A DNA stretch of 15,005 nt. Source: JAIVJN01 sp036732565 (GTDB lineage Bacteria; Acidobacteriota; Vicinamibacteria; Vicinamibacterales; UBA2999). The translations under genes and the position numbers were made by a program. The notes beneath the pieces are model-generated. The model had not been told where the DNA came from. It was given only the letters and a program-made list of their open reading frames with translations, and made no database searches. The first letter of the stretch is position 1. Every line of letters starts with the position of its first letter. Of the stretch, positions 1 to 7,353 are shown one piece after another. The DNA is taken from assembly GCA_036732565.1 (NCBI GenBank), contig DAINCF010000134.1, positions 1 to 15,005 on the forward strand, read 5' to 3'.

Positions 1-1
1 C

Positions 2-1672
2 TTCGTCGGTAACCTGACTTTGGTGTTGGGCTCGAGCGTGGTCAACGAGCTGCGCGTGAGCGTGTCGCATCAGGCGCTCGACCGCGTGCTGCCAGCGGGC
101 TCGACGTCGAAGCCCGAAATCCGCTTCCCGACCGTGCAGTTCGGCCGCGCGAGCAACGTGCCGCAAGGCCGCACGCAGGACAACTACATCGTGACCAACG
201 CCACCAGCATGCACTTCGTCGCCAAGGGCGCCCACGATCTGAAGTTCGGCTTCGAGGCCAACATCGTGCCGACGACGAGCACGATCAATCAGTCGTTCAA
301 CGGCTTGTTCGAGTTCCAGGCCGATCGACCCGTGGTGGCGGACGATCCCTCGACGCTTCCGTTCCGCTTCACGCAGGGCGTCGAGCTGCGCGGAGAGTTG
401 GCCGCGCTCAACCGCGACGTGTCGATCTACTCGACGTTCGTCAACGATCAGTGGCAACCGCGCAGCGGCCTCACCGTGAACCTCGGCCTGCGCTACGACT
501 TCCAGTTCTGGCGCAAGGATCTCAACGGTCAGGACATCCCCGACAACGTTCCGATCCAGGAGTTCTGGCTGCGCCACGCCACCGGCGACCTCATCGGCCA
601 GAACTTCAAGCCGGTGCCGAACGACCTGAACAACTTCGGGCCGCGCCTCGGGGTCACGTGGGACGTGAACGGCAACGGCCGGACCGTGGCGCGCGCGGGC
701 TACGGCATCTACTACGACCAGATCAACACGACGACCATGCGTGGCGTGGTGGCGGGATATCCAGGGTTCATCACCTCCCAGATCGCGAACGACTCGCGCT
801 CGGGGGCGCGGATTCCCAACGACTTCTTCCCAAGTCTGCCGACGCTCGCGCTGCCGGAGTCGGTCGGGACGTCGTTCCGCATCGCCAGCGCCGACGCGGA
901 GTCGCCGTACTCGCACCAGATCACGAGCGGCGCCACGAGGCAGCTCGGCAACGACTACGCCGTCTCGTTCGACTACGTGCACATGCGCGGCGAGCACTTC
1001 CCGCTGACGTTCAACGTCAACGCGCGGCAGGCAGACGGCACGTTCCCGCTGGCGCCGTCCGGAGTGCGGCTGCTGCTCTACTACGATGCCGCACCGGTTC
1101 GCATTCACCAGGCGCAGGTCCGGCTGCAGAAGCGCTTCGCCGGCCGTCTCGGCTTCCTCACCGGCTACACGCTGGGCAGCGCGAAGTCGATCGCGAACAA
1201 CGACACGCCGTCCAACAAGTACGACTTGATGGCCGATTACGGCCCGTTGGCGAACGACGTGCGGCATCGCTTCGTCGGCAACGTGATCTACGAGCTGCCA
1301 TTCGGCATCCAGGTCGGCGGCATCGTCACCGCCAACTCCGCACCGCCGTTCAACATCACCACTGGCACCGACGTGAACCGCGACGGCGACAGCAACGATC
1401 GGCCCGACGGTGTGGGCTACAACGCGGGACGAGGCGATTCATTCTTCACGACCGATCTGCGGCTGTCCAAGCGTTTCAACATCGGCACGGCGCAAGCCGA
1501 AGTGCTGTGGGAGATGTTCAACGTGTTCAACACGGTGAACTTCAACAACTACCTCGGCAACCAAAGCGCGGTGCCCGGCTTCACGGCCACGGGCATTCCG
1601 ACCGGATTCGGCCGGCCGCAGCAAGCGTTCGACCCCTTTCAAGCGCAGCTGGGGTTCAAACTCACGTTTTAG
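2..1672 (+). CDS. TonB-dependent receptor, carboxypeptidase-regulatory (Oar-like) type, C-terminal barrel, 5' partial
   Basis: The frame is open from the left edge to a TAG at 1670-1672, so the N-terminal signal peptide, any carboxypeptidase-like domain and the plug lie outside the window; 556 codons remain. Barrel-strand motifs typical of Oar-like receptors are visible: YSTFVNDQWQPRSGLTVNLG followed by LRYDF, NFGPRLGVTWDVNG, RAGYGIYYDQ, VRHRFVGNVIYELPFG and LWEMFNVFNTVNFNNY. The protein ends in LGFKLTF, and the terminal Phe is the usual outer-membrane assembly signal. These proteins sit in the outer membrane and take up large ligands using TonB energy; the substrate cannot be read from this sequence. 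An internal methionine-like start at position 20 is not credible, because conserved-looking barrel sequence continues upstream of it. The stop lies only four bases before the first intergenic repeat array. Confidence 0.9.
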   Translation, partial: FVGNLTLVLGSSVVNELRVSVSHQALDRVLPAGSTSKPEIRFPTVQFGRASNVPQGRTQDNYIVTNATSMHFVAKGAHDLKFGFEANIVPTTSTINQSFNGLFEFQADRPVVADDPSTLPFRFTQGVELRGELAALNRDVSIYSTFVNDQWQPRSGLTVNLGLRYDFQFWRKDLNGQDIPDNVPIQEFWLRHATGDLIGQNFKPVPNDLNNFGPRLGVTWDVNGNGRTVARAGYGIYYDQINTTTMRGVVAGYPGFITSQIANDSRSGARIPNDFFPSLPTLALPESVGTSFRIASADAESPYSHQITSGATRQLGNDYAVSFDYVHMRGEHFPLTFNVNARQADGTFPLAPSGVRLLLYYDAAPVRIHQAQVRLQKRFAGRLGFLTGYTLGSAKSIANNDTPSNKYDLMADYGPLANDVRHRFVGNVIYELPFGIQVGGIVTANSAPPFNITTGTDVNRDGDSNDRPDGVGYNAGRGDSFFTTDLRLSKRFNIGTAQAEVLWEMFNVFNTVNFNNYLGNQSAVPGFTATGIPTGFGRPQQAFDPFQAQLGFKLTF

Positions 1673-1676
1673 CGAC

Positions 1677-1974
1677 GGTTCCTCACGAGGGTTCCTCACG
1701 AAGGTTCCCTACTGGTGCCACACGGAGGTTCGGTTCCACACAGAGGTTCCTCGCGAGGTTCCACACGGAGGTTCGGTTTCGCACGAGGTTTCCTCACGAT
1801 GGCTCGGTTCGACACGGAGTCCGCGAGAAATGTGGAACCCATCGCATAGAACCATAGAACCATCGCATAGAACCATCGTGCAGAACTGAACCTTCGTTGG
1901 AACCGTCGTGAGGAACCGAACCTGCGTGGGGAACCCCCGTGAGGAACCGTCGCGAGGAACCATCGTGCGGAACC
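1677..1974. repeat. Inverted oligomer array 1 (GGTTCCNCACGA family)
   Basis: The spacer between the receptor and the TAXI gene is filled by degenerate 11-16 bp units. From 1677 to about 1822 they read GGTTCCTCACGA, GGTTCCACACGGA and GGTTCG on the + strand. From about 1831 to 1974 they read as the reverse complement, e.g. TCGTGAGGAACC and TCGTGCGGAACC. The switch point is a small dyad, GGTTCGACA (1806-1814) facing TGTGGAACC (1831-1839). The arms are nearly equal (about 146 and 152 bases) and share unit order from the outside inwards, so the strand could fold into one long imperfect hairpin. The last unit runs into the start of the next gene. No separate terminator is seen. Confidence 0.9.
1954..1967 (+). 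promoter_or_regulatory. Repeat-borne ribosome-binding site and GTG start
   Basis: The last two units of array 1 place GAGGAAC (1954-1960) a few bases ahead of a GTG (1965-1967) that belongs to the final TCGTGCGGAACC unit. This decides the start of the TAXI lipoprotein, because translation from this GTG gives a well-formed lipoprotein signal peptide. An upstream in-frame start at 1908 would add 19 residues made only of repeat sequence. Confidence 0.65.
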
Positions 1975-2915
1975 TGTTTGGCTTGGCGGTACTCGTCGTC
2001 GCCGTGAGCGGGTGTGAGCGAGCGCCAGCGAGCGAGCCGCCGGCGTCCCTGATCCTGGCGACGGGAGGACAAGGCGGGGCCTTCTTCGCGCTCGGGCCGG
2101 CGCTGGCGGGGTTCTGGAGCGAGCACATCCCCGAGCTCGAGGTGCGCGCGGAGCCCGGCGGCTCGGGCGTCAACGTCGAGTGGCTCGCCGACGGCAAGGC
2201 TGACGTCGCGTTCACGCAAGCCGACATCGCCTACGCGGCGTACAGCCGCGGCACCGACCTAGACCCGCGCCCGCACGATCAGCTGCGCGCCATCGCGGTC
2301 CTCTGGATGAACACCGTCCATGTGGCCGTGCCCAAACAGAGTCCTGTTCGCGGTGTCGAGGACCTGCGCGGCCGTCGGGTCGCCGTCACATCGCGCGGCG
2401 GCGGCACGGAGACGCTCGCGCGAGTGGTGTTGGCGGCGTACGGTCTCTCGTACGACGACATCACGCCGCAGTTCGACTCGTTCGTCGAAACGGTCGAGCA
2501 GATGCGCGGCGGCCACACCGATGCGGCGTTCGTCGTGGCCGGGGTGCCAATGGTCGCCGTAACCGACATGAGCCAGCAACCTGGCGTTCGGCTGCTCCCA
2601 ATCCCGCGCGAGCGCCTCGCGACGATGCGGGCCCAGTACCCGTTTCTGCAGCCGGCGATCGTCCCGCGAGGAACCTACCAGGGAATCGACCAGGACGTCG
2701 AGACCTTCGGCGTGAGCAACCTGCTGATGTGCCGCAAAGACCTCGACGAGCGGCTGGTGTACCTCCTGACGAAAGGGCTGTTCGACGCGATCCCCGCGCT
2801 CCAGGCCGCGCACCCCGCGGCCAGCCTGATCGATCCGGAAGAGGCGCCGGCGACGCCGATTCCGTTGCACCCGGGGGCGGCGCGGTACTATCGTGAGCGC
2901 GAGATCACGCGATGA
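1965..2915 (+). CDS. TAXI-family TRAP-type solute-binding lipoprotein
   Basis: 316 residues from the GTG at 1965. Residues 1-17 (MRNLFGLAVLVVAVSGC) form a lipoprotein signal peptide with a lipobox ending in Cys17, so the mature protein should be lipid-anchored and periplasmic. The body matches the TAXI receptor pattern: LATGGQGGAFFALGPALAGF near residues 31-50, then EPGGSGVNVEWLADGKADVA with FTQADIAYAAY. Later come EDLRGRRVAVTSRGGGTETL and VETVEQMRGGHTDAAFVVAG. TAXI receptors bind small organic acids or amino acids and normally deliver them to a fused TRAP membrane component. No such permease is in the window. A histidine kinase and response regulator follow on the same strand, so a sensory role is plausible. 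The start and ribosome-binding site lie in repeat DNA. The family call is secure; the ligand is unknown. Confidence 0.85.
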   Translation: MRNLFGLAVLVVAVSGCERAPASEPPASLILATGGQGGAFFALGPALAGFWSEHIPELEVRAEPGGSGVNVEWLADGKADVAFTQADIAYAAYSRGTDLDPRPHDQLRAIAVLWMNTVHVAVPKQSPVRGVEDLRGRRVAVTSRGGGTETLARVVLAAYGLSYDDITPQFDSFVETVEQMRGGHTDAAFVVAGVPMVAVTDMSQQPGVRLLPIPRERLATMRAQYPFLQPAIVPRGTYQGIDQDVETFGVSNLLMCRKDLDERLVYLLTKGLFDAIPALQAAHPAASLIDPEEAPATPIPLHPGAARYYREREITR

Positions 2916-2940
2916 ATCATCGTGCGCGCGACGTCACGCC

Positions 2941-4653
2941 ATGATCGTGAACTTCCTCCGGGGGGCCGATGGCGATCCGCCAACCGGACGGCCGTCCGGC
3001 ATTCTCGTCTTCGCGACCGGTCTCTCGCTCGCCACGGTCACGCTCGTCTGGCTGGCATGGACGGCCAATGGCGAGATGCGACGGAGCACCGCGCTGCTGC
3101 TCGATCGTCGCGCGAGCGAGGTGCTGGCGCTGACCTCCGCCGCGCTCAATCGCGACATGAAAGGCGTGTGGCTCTCCGCGCTCGTTCCGCTGGACGCCAC
3201 CGCGGTCCGGGAGGATCCGCCTTACGACCTGCTTCAGCTTACGAGCCGAGCGTTCGCGCGCTTCCCCTATCCCGAATCGTTCATCGTATGGGCCGATACC
3301 GGCGATGAGCCGGGGCGCACCTATGCCTTCAATCGATCCGATCGCCCGCTGCCGTGGGACACCACCGTGCGAGCGGCCGAACCGTATCCGGTCACGCTGG
3401 TCCGCAACCCACCGGCGCTCGAACCCCTGGTCGCGCGTATCCGGCAGGACGCGCAGCCGCGCCGCCGCTTTGCGCTCGTCGAGACCACGTTCCAGGGCGT
3501 GCCGTATCAGGTGATCGTGCATTACATGTATCAGCCGCCGGACAAGGCTCGCCTCACCGCGCTCGTCGCGTTCACGGTGAACCTCGATTGGGTCCGGCGG
3601 GAGTACCTCGGCGATCTCCTGCGCGAGGTCGCCACCATCGACGGCGAACGCGACGCCATGGCCATCGCGGTGCTCGACGAAACGCGACAGGTCGTCGCGC
3701 GCAGCGGCGCCCCCAGCTCGGCGGCGCCCGTACGCCAGCGCACGTTCCCACTGCTCTTCATCGAGCCGGCGCTGGTCTCGTCGCCGGCCACCACGAAACC
3801 GGCGATTCGGCAGTGGACGGTTGAGGTCCGCCCGGCAGCGGACACGGTCAGCGCCGCGTCGGCCCTGGGAACGCAGATGCTGTTGCTCGCCTCGCTCGCG
3901 GGTGCCGCGTCGCTCATCGCCGTGCTCATGACCGTGCGCGCGGTGCGCGTGAGTGCGGAGCTGGCGACCTTGAAGTCTGAATTCGTCTCCGCCGTCACCC
4001 ACGAGCTGAAGACACCGCTCGCGCTGATCAAGCTGGTGGGCGAGACGCTCGAGCGCGGCCGCTACACCTCCGCGGATACGATCCGTGATTACGCGACGAT
4101 TCTCTCGCAAGAAGAGCGGCGTCTCAGCCACCTGATCGAGAATCTGCTCACCTACTCGCGCCTGAGCGAGCTGCGTCAGATGCCGGCGAGCGAAGAAGTG
4201 GATCTGTCGGAGCTCGTCGAGGACGCACTGGAGCCGTTCCGTCCTCGACTCCGAGAGCAGGGGTTCCAGTTGATCGTCGAGCTCGATCCGGATCTGCCCC
4301 ACGTGCAGGCCGACCGCATGGCGTTGCAGCAGGTCTTCAGCAACCTGATCGACAACGCGATCAAATACTCGCCGGCGCAGAAGCACCTCGACATCCAGGC
4401 GCGCACCGCCGGCGACCGGGTACGAGTGACATTCACCGACACTGGCGCCGGCATTCCCACAGAGGAAATTCCGAGGGTGTTCGAGAAGTTCTATCGCGGC
4501 CGGCATGCGCCGGAGTTCGGCAGCGGCCTCGGCCTCGCGATCGTCCGCCGCATCGTCCAACAGCACCACGGGACGCTGGAAATCGAGAGCGAAGTCGGCA
4601 AGGGGACGAGGGTCGCCGTCGTCTTGCCCGCGGTCAAGCCAGCCGTCCGATGA
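2941..4653 (+). CDS. Membrane sensor histidine kinase without HAMP
   Basis: 570 residues from the ATG at 2941, 25 bases after the TAXI stop. Neither this ATG nor an alternative in-frame GTG at 2893 (16 residues longer, overlapping the TAXI gene) has a clear Shine-Dalgarno, so the start is uncertain. Segments in order: TM1 about residues 20-42; a periplasmic domain of about 270 residues with no family I recognise; TM2 about 313-333; a HisKA helix pair with the phospho-acceptor His354 in VTHELKTPLALIK; and a HATPase_c domain with N-box FSNLIDNAIKYS (Asn472), G1 DTGAGIP (from Asp500), F-box VFEKFYRG and G2 GSGLGLA (527-533). HisKA follows TM2 by only about 20 residues, leaving no room for a HAMP domain. 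It should autophosphorylate and pass phosphate to the response regulator downstream. Its input may be the neighbouring TAXI lipoprotein, but that is inference. Confidence 0.93.
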   Translation: MIVNFLRGADGDPPTGRPSGILVFATGLSLATVTLVWLAWTANGEMRRSTALLLDRRASEVLALTSAALNRDMKGVWLSALVPLDATAVREDPPYDLLQLTSRAFARFPYPESFIVWADTGDEPGRTYAFNRSDRPLPWDTTVRAAEPYPVTLVRNPPALEPLVARIRQDAQPRRRFALVETTFQGVPYQVIVHYMYQPPDKARLTALVAFTVNLDWVRREYLGDLLREVATIDGERDAMAIAVLDETRQVVARSGAPSSAAPVRQRTFPLLFIEPALVSSPATTKPAIRQWTVEVRPAADTVSAASALGTQMLLLASLAGAASLIAVLMTVRAVRVSAELATLKSEFVSAVTHELKTPLALIKLVGETLERGRYTSADTIRDYATILSQEERRLSHLIENLLTYSRLSELRQMPASEEVDLSELVEDALEPFRPRLREQGFQLIVELDPDLPHVQADRMALQQVFSNLIDNAIKYSPAQKHLDIQARTAGDRVRVTFTDTGAGIPTEEIPRVFEKFYRGRHAPEFGSGLGLAIVRRIVQQHHGTLEIESEVGKGTRVAVVLPAVKPAVR

Positions 4654-4749
4654 GGCTCTCGCGCCATCGGCGCCGGGTCTGCTCGAACCGAGCGGGGTGA
4701 CCACAACTCGGACCCGACGTCACTGTGCAATGTGCCACTCAAGCGAATC

Positions 4750-4755
4750 GAGGGG
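4750..4755 (+). promoter_or_regulatory. Shine-Dalgarno deciding the response-regulator start
   Basis: GAGGGG lies six bases upstream of the ATG at 4762. An earlier in-frame ATG at 4732 has no such site, and it would add ten residues ahead of the first receiver strand. Confidence 0.7.
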
Positions 4756-4761
4756 TTTGGC

Positions 4762-5451
4762 ATGACCAAACGCGTGTTGATCGTCGAAGACGACAAGTCG
4801 ATCGCCCGGCTGCTTCGCGACAACCTCGAGTACGAAGGCTTCTCGGTGGAGTGGGCGGCGAATGGGTACGAGGCGCTCGACAAGGCGCAGAAGCACCCCC
4901 CGGATCTGGTCCTGCTGGATCTGATGCTGCCGCCGGGCATCGACGCCTACGAGCTGTGTCGCACGTTCAGCGACGCGCACGGGAAGGCCGTGATCATCAT
5001 CACCGCGCGCGGACAGAAAGAGGAACGCATTCGCGGGCTCCGCCTCGGCGCCGACGACTACATCGTCAAGCCGTTCGCGCTGGACGAGCTGCTCGCGCGC
5101 GTGCACGCCGTGCTGCGGCGCACGTCGCCGCCACCCGCGGTGCTGCGTCTTGGCGACGTCGACATCGACTTTCGCCGGCTGCGGGCGACCAAAGCCGGGC
5201 GTGAGCTCAGTCTCACCGACCGCGAATTCGAGATCCTGCGCCATCTCGCCGGGCGGGATGGACGATTGGTGACGCGCACGGAGCTGCTGCAGCTCGTCTG
5301 GGGCTACAAGGAAGCGCCGGTCACACGGACGGTCGACAGCTTCATCTTCAGGTTGCGCAGGAAGATCGAACCAGACCCACACCACCCCCGCTACATCCGC
5401 ACGGCGCACGGCGACGGCTATCGCCTGACGCCGGACGACGAACCCACGTAA
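4762..5451 (+). CDS. OmpR/PhoB-family response regulator
   Basis: 229 residues, a normal length for the family. The receiver domain (1-115) opens with RVLIVEDD (acidic pair Asp10/Asp11), has the phospho-acceptor Asp53 in LVLLDLMLP, the switch Thr81 in IIITARG and the conserved Lys103 in YIVKPF. The C-terminal winged helix (about 130-227) shows LSLTDREFEILRHLAGRDGR, LLQLVWGY, RTVDSFIFRLRRKIE and IRTAHGDGYRL, the classic OmpR DNA-binding layout. It is encoded 108 bases after the kinase on the same strand and is almost certainly its cognate partner. Target promoters are unknown. The stop (TAA, 5449-5451) is followed within eight bases by repeat array 2. Confidence 0.96.
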   Translation: MTKRVLIVEDDKSIARLLRDNLEYEGFSVEWAANGYEALDKAQKHPPDLVLLDLMLPPGIDAYELCRTFSDAHGKAVIIITARGQKEERIRGLRLGADDYIVKPFALDELLARVHAVLRRTSPPPAVLRLGDVDIDFRRLRATKAGRELSLTDREFEILRHLAGRDGRLVTRTELLQLVWGYKEAPVTRTVDSFIFRLRRKIEPDPHHPRYIRTAHGDGYRLTPDDEPT

Positions 5452-5458
5452 GCACCGT

Positions 5459-5772
5459 GATTCCACACGAGGGTTCCACACGAGGGTGCCACACGCGGGG
5501 GTTCCACACGGGGTTCGGTGCCGCACGAAGGTTCTCACAGGGTTCGGTGCCACACGAAGGTTCTCACCGGTTCGGTGCCGCACGGAGGTGCCGGCAGGTC
5601 GGTTCGTCACGCACGTTCAATACGAGTGTTCGGCCGAACCTCGTAAAGGACAGAACCGTCGTCTGGAGCCAACGTGTGGAATCGATCCTTCGTGCGGAAC
5701 CCTCGAGGGAACCGAACCTTCGTGCGGAACCCTCGTGTGTGGAACCCTCGTGAGGAACCTTCGTGCGGAACC
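5459..5772. repeat. Inverted oligomer array 2 (GGTTCCNCACGA family) between convergent genes
   Basis: This fills the whole 326-base gap between the response regulator (+) and the AIG2-like gene (-). The left arm has units such as GATTCCACACGA, GGTTCCACACGA, GGTGCCACACG and GGTTCGGTGCCGCACGA. The right arm has the reverse complement, e.g. TCGTGCGGAACC and TCGTGAGGAACC. At the centre is the perfect palindrome GTTCGGCCGAAC (5628-5639), flanked by TACGAG (5621-5626) and its exact complement CTCGTA (5640-5645) with a single bulged T at 5627. The arms extend about 175 and 139 bases from this point. Transcripts from either side would run into a foldable inverted repeat. No U-tract terminator was seen, and no gene is supported here. 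Confidence 0.9.
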
Positions 5773-5777
5773 GACGT

Positions 5778-6194
5778 CTAGCGTTTGACGTTCAAATGTT
5801 CGAGGTAGTCCCCGGAGTCGATGCGTTCGGCGCGGCCCAGGGGGGCGTTGTAGAAATAGGCCCACGCGTCCAGCACACGGCCGTCGTCCAGCGTGACGCT
5901 GGTCAGGACGCGGACGTAGAGGCTGCGCTCCGGCTCGTTGGCTCGATAGCCCTCGATTTCATCGAGCGTGGAGAGCACGGGCGCGGACTCGAGCATCGCG
6001 TAGACCTCACCCCAGACCACACTGCCATCATTCGTTGGAACGGCGGCGGGATAGATGCCGAGGTCGAAGAGCGCCGCCGCGATCGACCCGCGGCCTTCGA
6101 AGGCGAGCTTCGGCGTGATGCGCTGCCGCCCGGGCCGGTTGAACGGCGTCATCAAGGTGCCGTAGAAAAACACGCACTCTGACACGGGCAGCAT
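5778..6194 (-). CDS. Gamma-glutamylcyclotransferase-like (AIG2/GGCT fold) protein
   Basis: 138 residues. The N-terminus carries the family fingerprint VFFYGTLM (YGTL at residues 11-14). GSIAAALFDLGIYPAAVP then gives the substrate-loop region, VWGEVYAM the next strand, and LDEIEGYRANEPERSLYVR the segment with Glu81 at the position of the catalytic glutamate of gamma-glutamylcyclotransferases. The tail DAWAYFYNAPLG is also typical. Members release 5-oxoproline from gamma-glutamyl amines, but most small bacterial ones are uncharacterised, so the substrate is unknown. It is cytoplasmic, with no signal or membrane segment. The start ATG follows AAGAAG, a weak ribosome-binding site, and a tight hairpin lies just upstream. 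It is the last gene of the minus-strand block and ends six bases from repeat array 2. Confidence 0.85.
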   Translation of the reverse strand: MLPVSECVFFYGTLMTPFNRPGRQRITPKLAFEGRGSIAAALFDLGIYPAAVPTNDGSVVWGEVYAMLESAPVLSTLDEIEGYRANEPERSLYVRVLTSVTLDDGRVLDAWAYFYNAPLGRAERIDSGDYLEHLNVKR

Positions 6195-6200
6195 CTTCTT

Positions 6201-6217
6201 GCCCCGCTCTGCGGGGC
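6201..6217. other. Small perfect hairpin GCCCCGC-tct-GCGGGGC
   Basis: A 7-bp perfect stem with a 3-base loop sits 7 bases upstream of the AIG2-like start codon on the minus strand, next to its weak AAGAAG site. No T-run follows on either strand, so it is not a typical intrinsic terminator. It might mask the ribosome-binding site or be a short dispersed palindrome. The rest of the spacer (6218-6276) shows nothing recognisable. Confidence 0.6.
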
Positions 6218-6276
6218 GGTAAAGGCGGACCTGGCAGGGAGAGTCTAATGCAAAACCCGTCGACGCGTGCTCGCTA

Positions 6277-7284
6277 TTAGTCCTGGACGCGTGGGCCTTG
6301 GCGCGACTTGCCCATTTGCTCCAGCAGCTCGAAGGCCTCGGTCGGCAGCGAGAACTGCATCGTGATCGTCTTGCCGTCGCCGGTGATCTGGAGCGAATCG
6401 ACGAGCTGCTTCATGCCCGGCTCGGTGCCCGCCTGCAGCTTCGCCAGCGCCAGAAAACCGCGGAGCATGTCGTGCAGGTTCTGCGCCGCTGCCTCGTCAC
6501 GCGCCTCGGCGCGGACGATGCCGCTGACGCCGCCGTTGACGTGCCCGGCGGCCGAGAACCAGGTGAGGGCCGGGACTTGAGACTGAATTTCGGCGGGCAG
6601 CTGCGCGCCTCGGGCCACCGCGTCGAATCGGCCGACCGCCCAGGCGTTGTTGCCCCCGAGCGCCGTCACCTGCTGCATCACCTCGTTGTTGCTCACGATG
6701 GTACGGCCACCGCGATTGGCGTCGATCGCCCGACGCACGGCAACGGCGCTTCCGATCGCCAGCAGATTCGGCTCGAGGAAGCCCATCGCCATCGGCCCGT
6801 GACCGTCGCTCTTGTCGCCCAGATGGGTCAGGAGCTTCTTGCCCTGATAGTCCTCGGCTTGCCCGCCGTGCTCGCGCGCGAGCGCCTCCAACCGCGGCTG
6901 GTCGAAGCGACCGCGCGCCAGGATCACCACTGATTTCTCGGGATTGTCAGAATCGGTGGCGCCACGGGATTCGGCCATCAAGGCGGCGACCACGGAATCG
7001 ATGTCACGCTCGACGTCGAGGCCGGTCTTGGCTTCGAAGTCTTCCTTCTCCTGCGAGTGCGGCTCCATCTTGCGGAAGCGCTCGCGGAACTGAGAGCCCA
7101 TCACTTCGCGGACGTTGGCGTAGGCCACGACGGCCGCATCCGCCGGCACGTATTCGAGCTCGTGTGGCGCGGCGGCCTGGGAGAACACCGGCAGGCCCAT
7201 ATACGACGCCACCAGCCCCGTCGTGAGGCCCACCGCCAGGATGGCGCCCGATGCCATGACGAAATACCGCGTGCCCTTGCTCAT
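6277..7284 (-). CDS. Membrane-anchored periplasmic protein of unknown function
   Basis: 335 residues, not assignable to a named family with confidence. Residues about 7-28 (FVMASGAILAVGLTTGLVAS) form one hydrophobic N-terminal segment, either a signal anchor or an uncleaved signal. The rest is soluble and probably periplasmic. The segment HELEYVPADAAVVAYANVRE right after the anchor recalls DUF3352-like proteins, in which a 'vPadaavvayvdv' strand opens repeated alpha/beta units. A second similar unit may begin near NNAWAVGRFDAVARGAQLP. No catalytic motif, metal site or cysteine pair was seen. The start is supported by AGGGA six bases upstream of the ATG. It follows the ABC-2 permease gene in the same direction across a 153-base spacer containing short GC-rich repeats, so co-transcription is possible but not shown. 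Confidence 0.75.
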   Translation of the reverse strand: MSKGTRYFVMASGAILAVGLTTGLVASYMGLPVFSQAAAPHELEYVPADAAVVAYANVREVMGSQFRERFRKMEPHSQEKEDFEAKTGLDVERDIDSVVAALMAESRGATDSDNPEKSVVILARGRFDQPRLEALAREHGGQAEDYQGKKLLTHLGDKSDGHGPMAMGFLEPNLLAIGSAVAVRRAIDANRGGRTIVSNNEVMQQVTALGGNNAWAVGRFDAVARGAQLPAEIQSQVPALTWFSAAGHVNGGVSGIVRAEARDEAAAQNLHDMLRGFLALAKLQAGTEPGMKQLVDSLQITGDGKTITMQFSLPTEAFELLEQMGKSRQGPRVQD

Positions 7285-7353
7285 GTGTGGTCCCTGCCCC
7301 TGCAGGAGTATACGAATCCGGCCAACCCTCAGGTTCCACGGATGTTACACAGA

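Noticed and set aside
1709..2227. Minus-strand open frames upstream of and inside the TAXI gene
   Set aside because: They combine repeat translation with the antisense of a clear TAXI coding region; no family features.
2887..2945. Imperfect inverted repeat (CGTGAGCGCG facing CGCGCGACGTCACG) at the TAXI/kinase junction
   Set aside because: Short, mismatched and within range of chance in GC-rich DNA; it only loosely resembles the GGTTCC family.
2917..4704. Minus-strand open frame of 595 codons opposite the histidine kinase
   Set aside because: The kinase has all catalytic motifs on the + strand; the opposite frame is Arg/Glu/Asp-rich with no recognisable domain, typical of antisense in high-GC DNA.
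5457..5788. Two overlapping + strand open frames of about 100 codons with peptides rich in GT, EPS and RN
   Set aside because: They lie wholly in repeat array 2, translate the repeat unit in different frames, and have no ribosome-binding site or domain.
6201..6217. Possible intrinsic terminator after the unknown membrane protein
   Set aside because: The stem is GC-rich but no T-run follows on either strand, and it lies against the next gene's start site.
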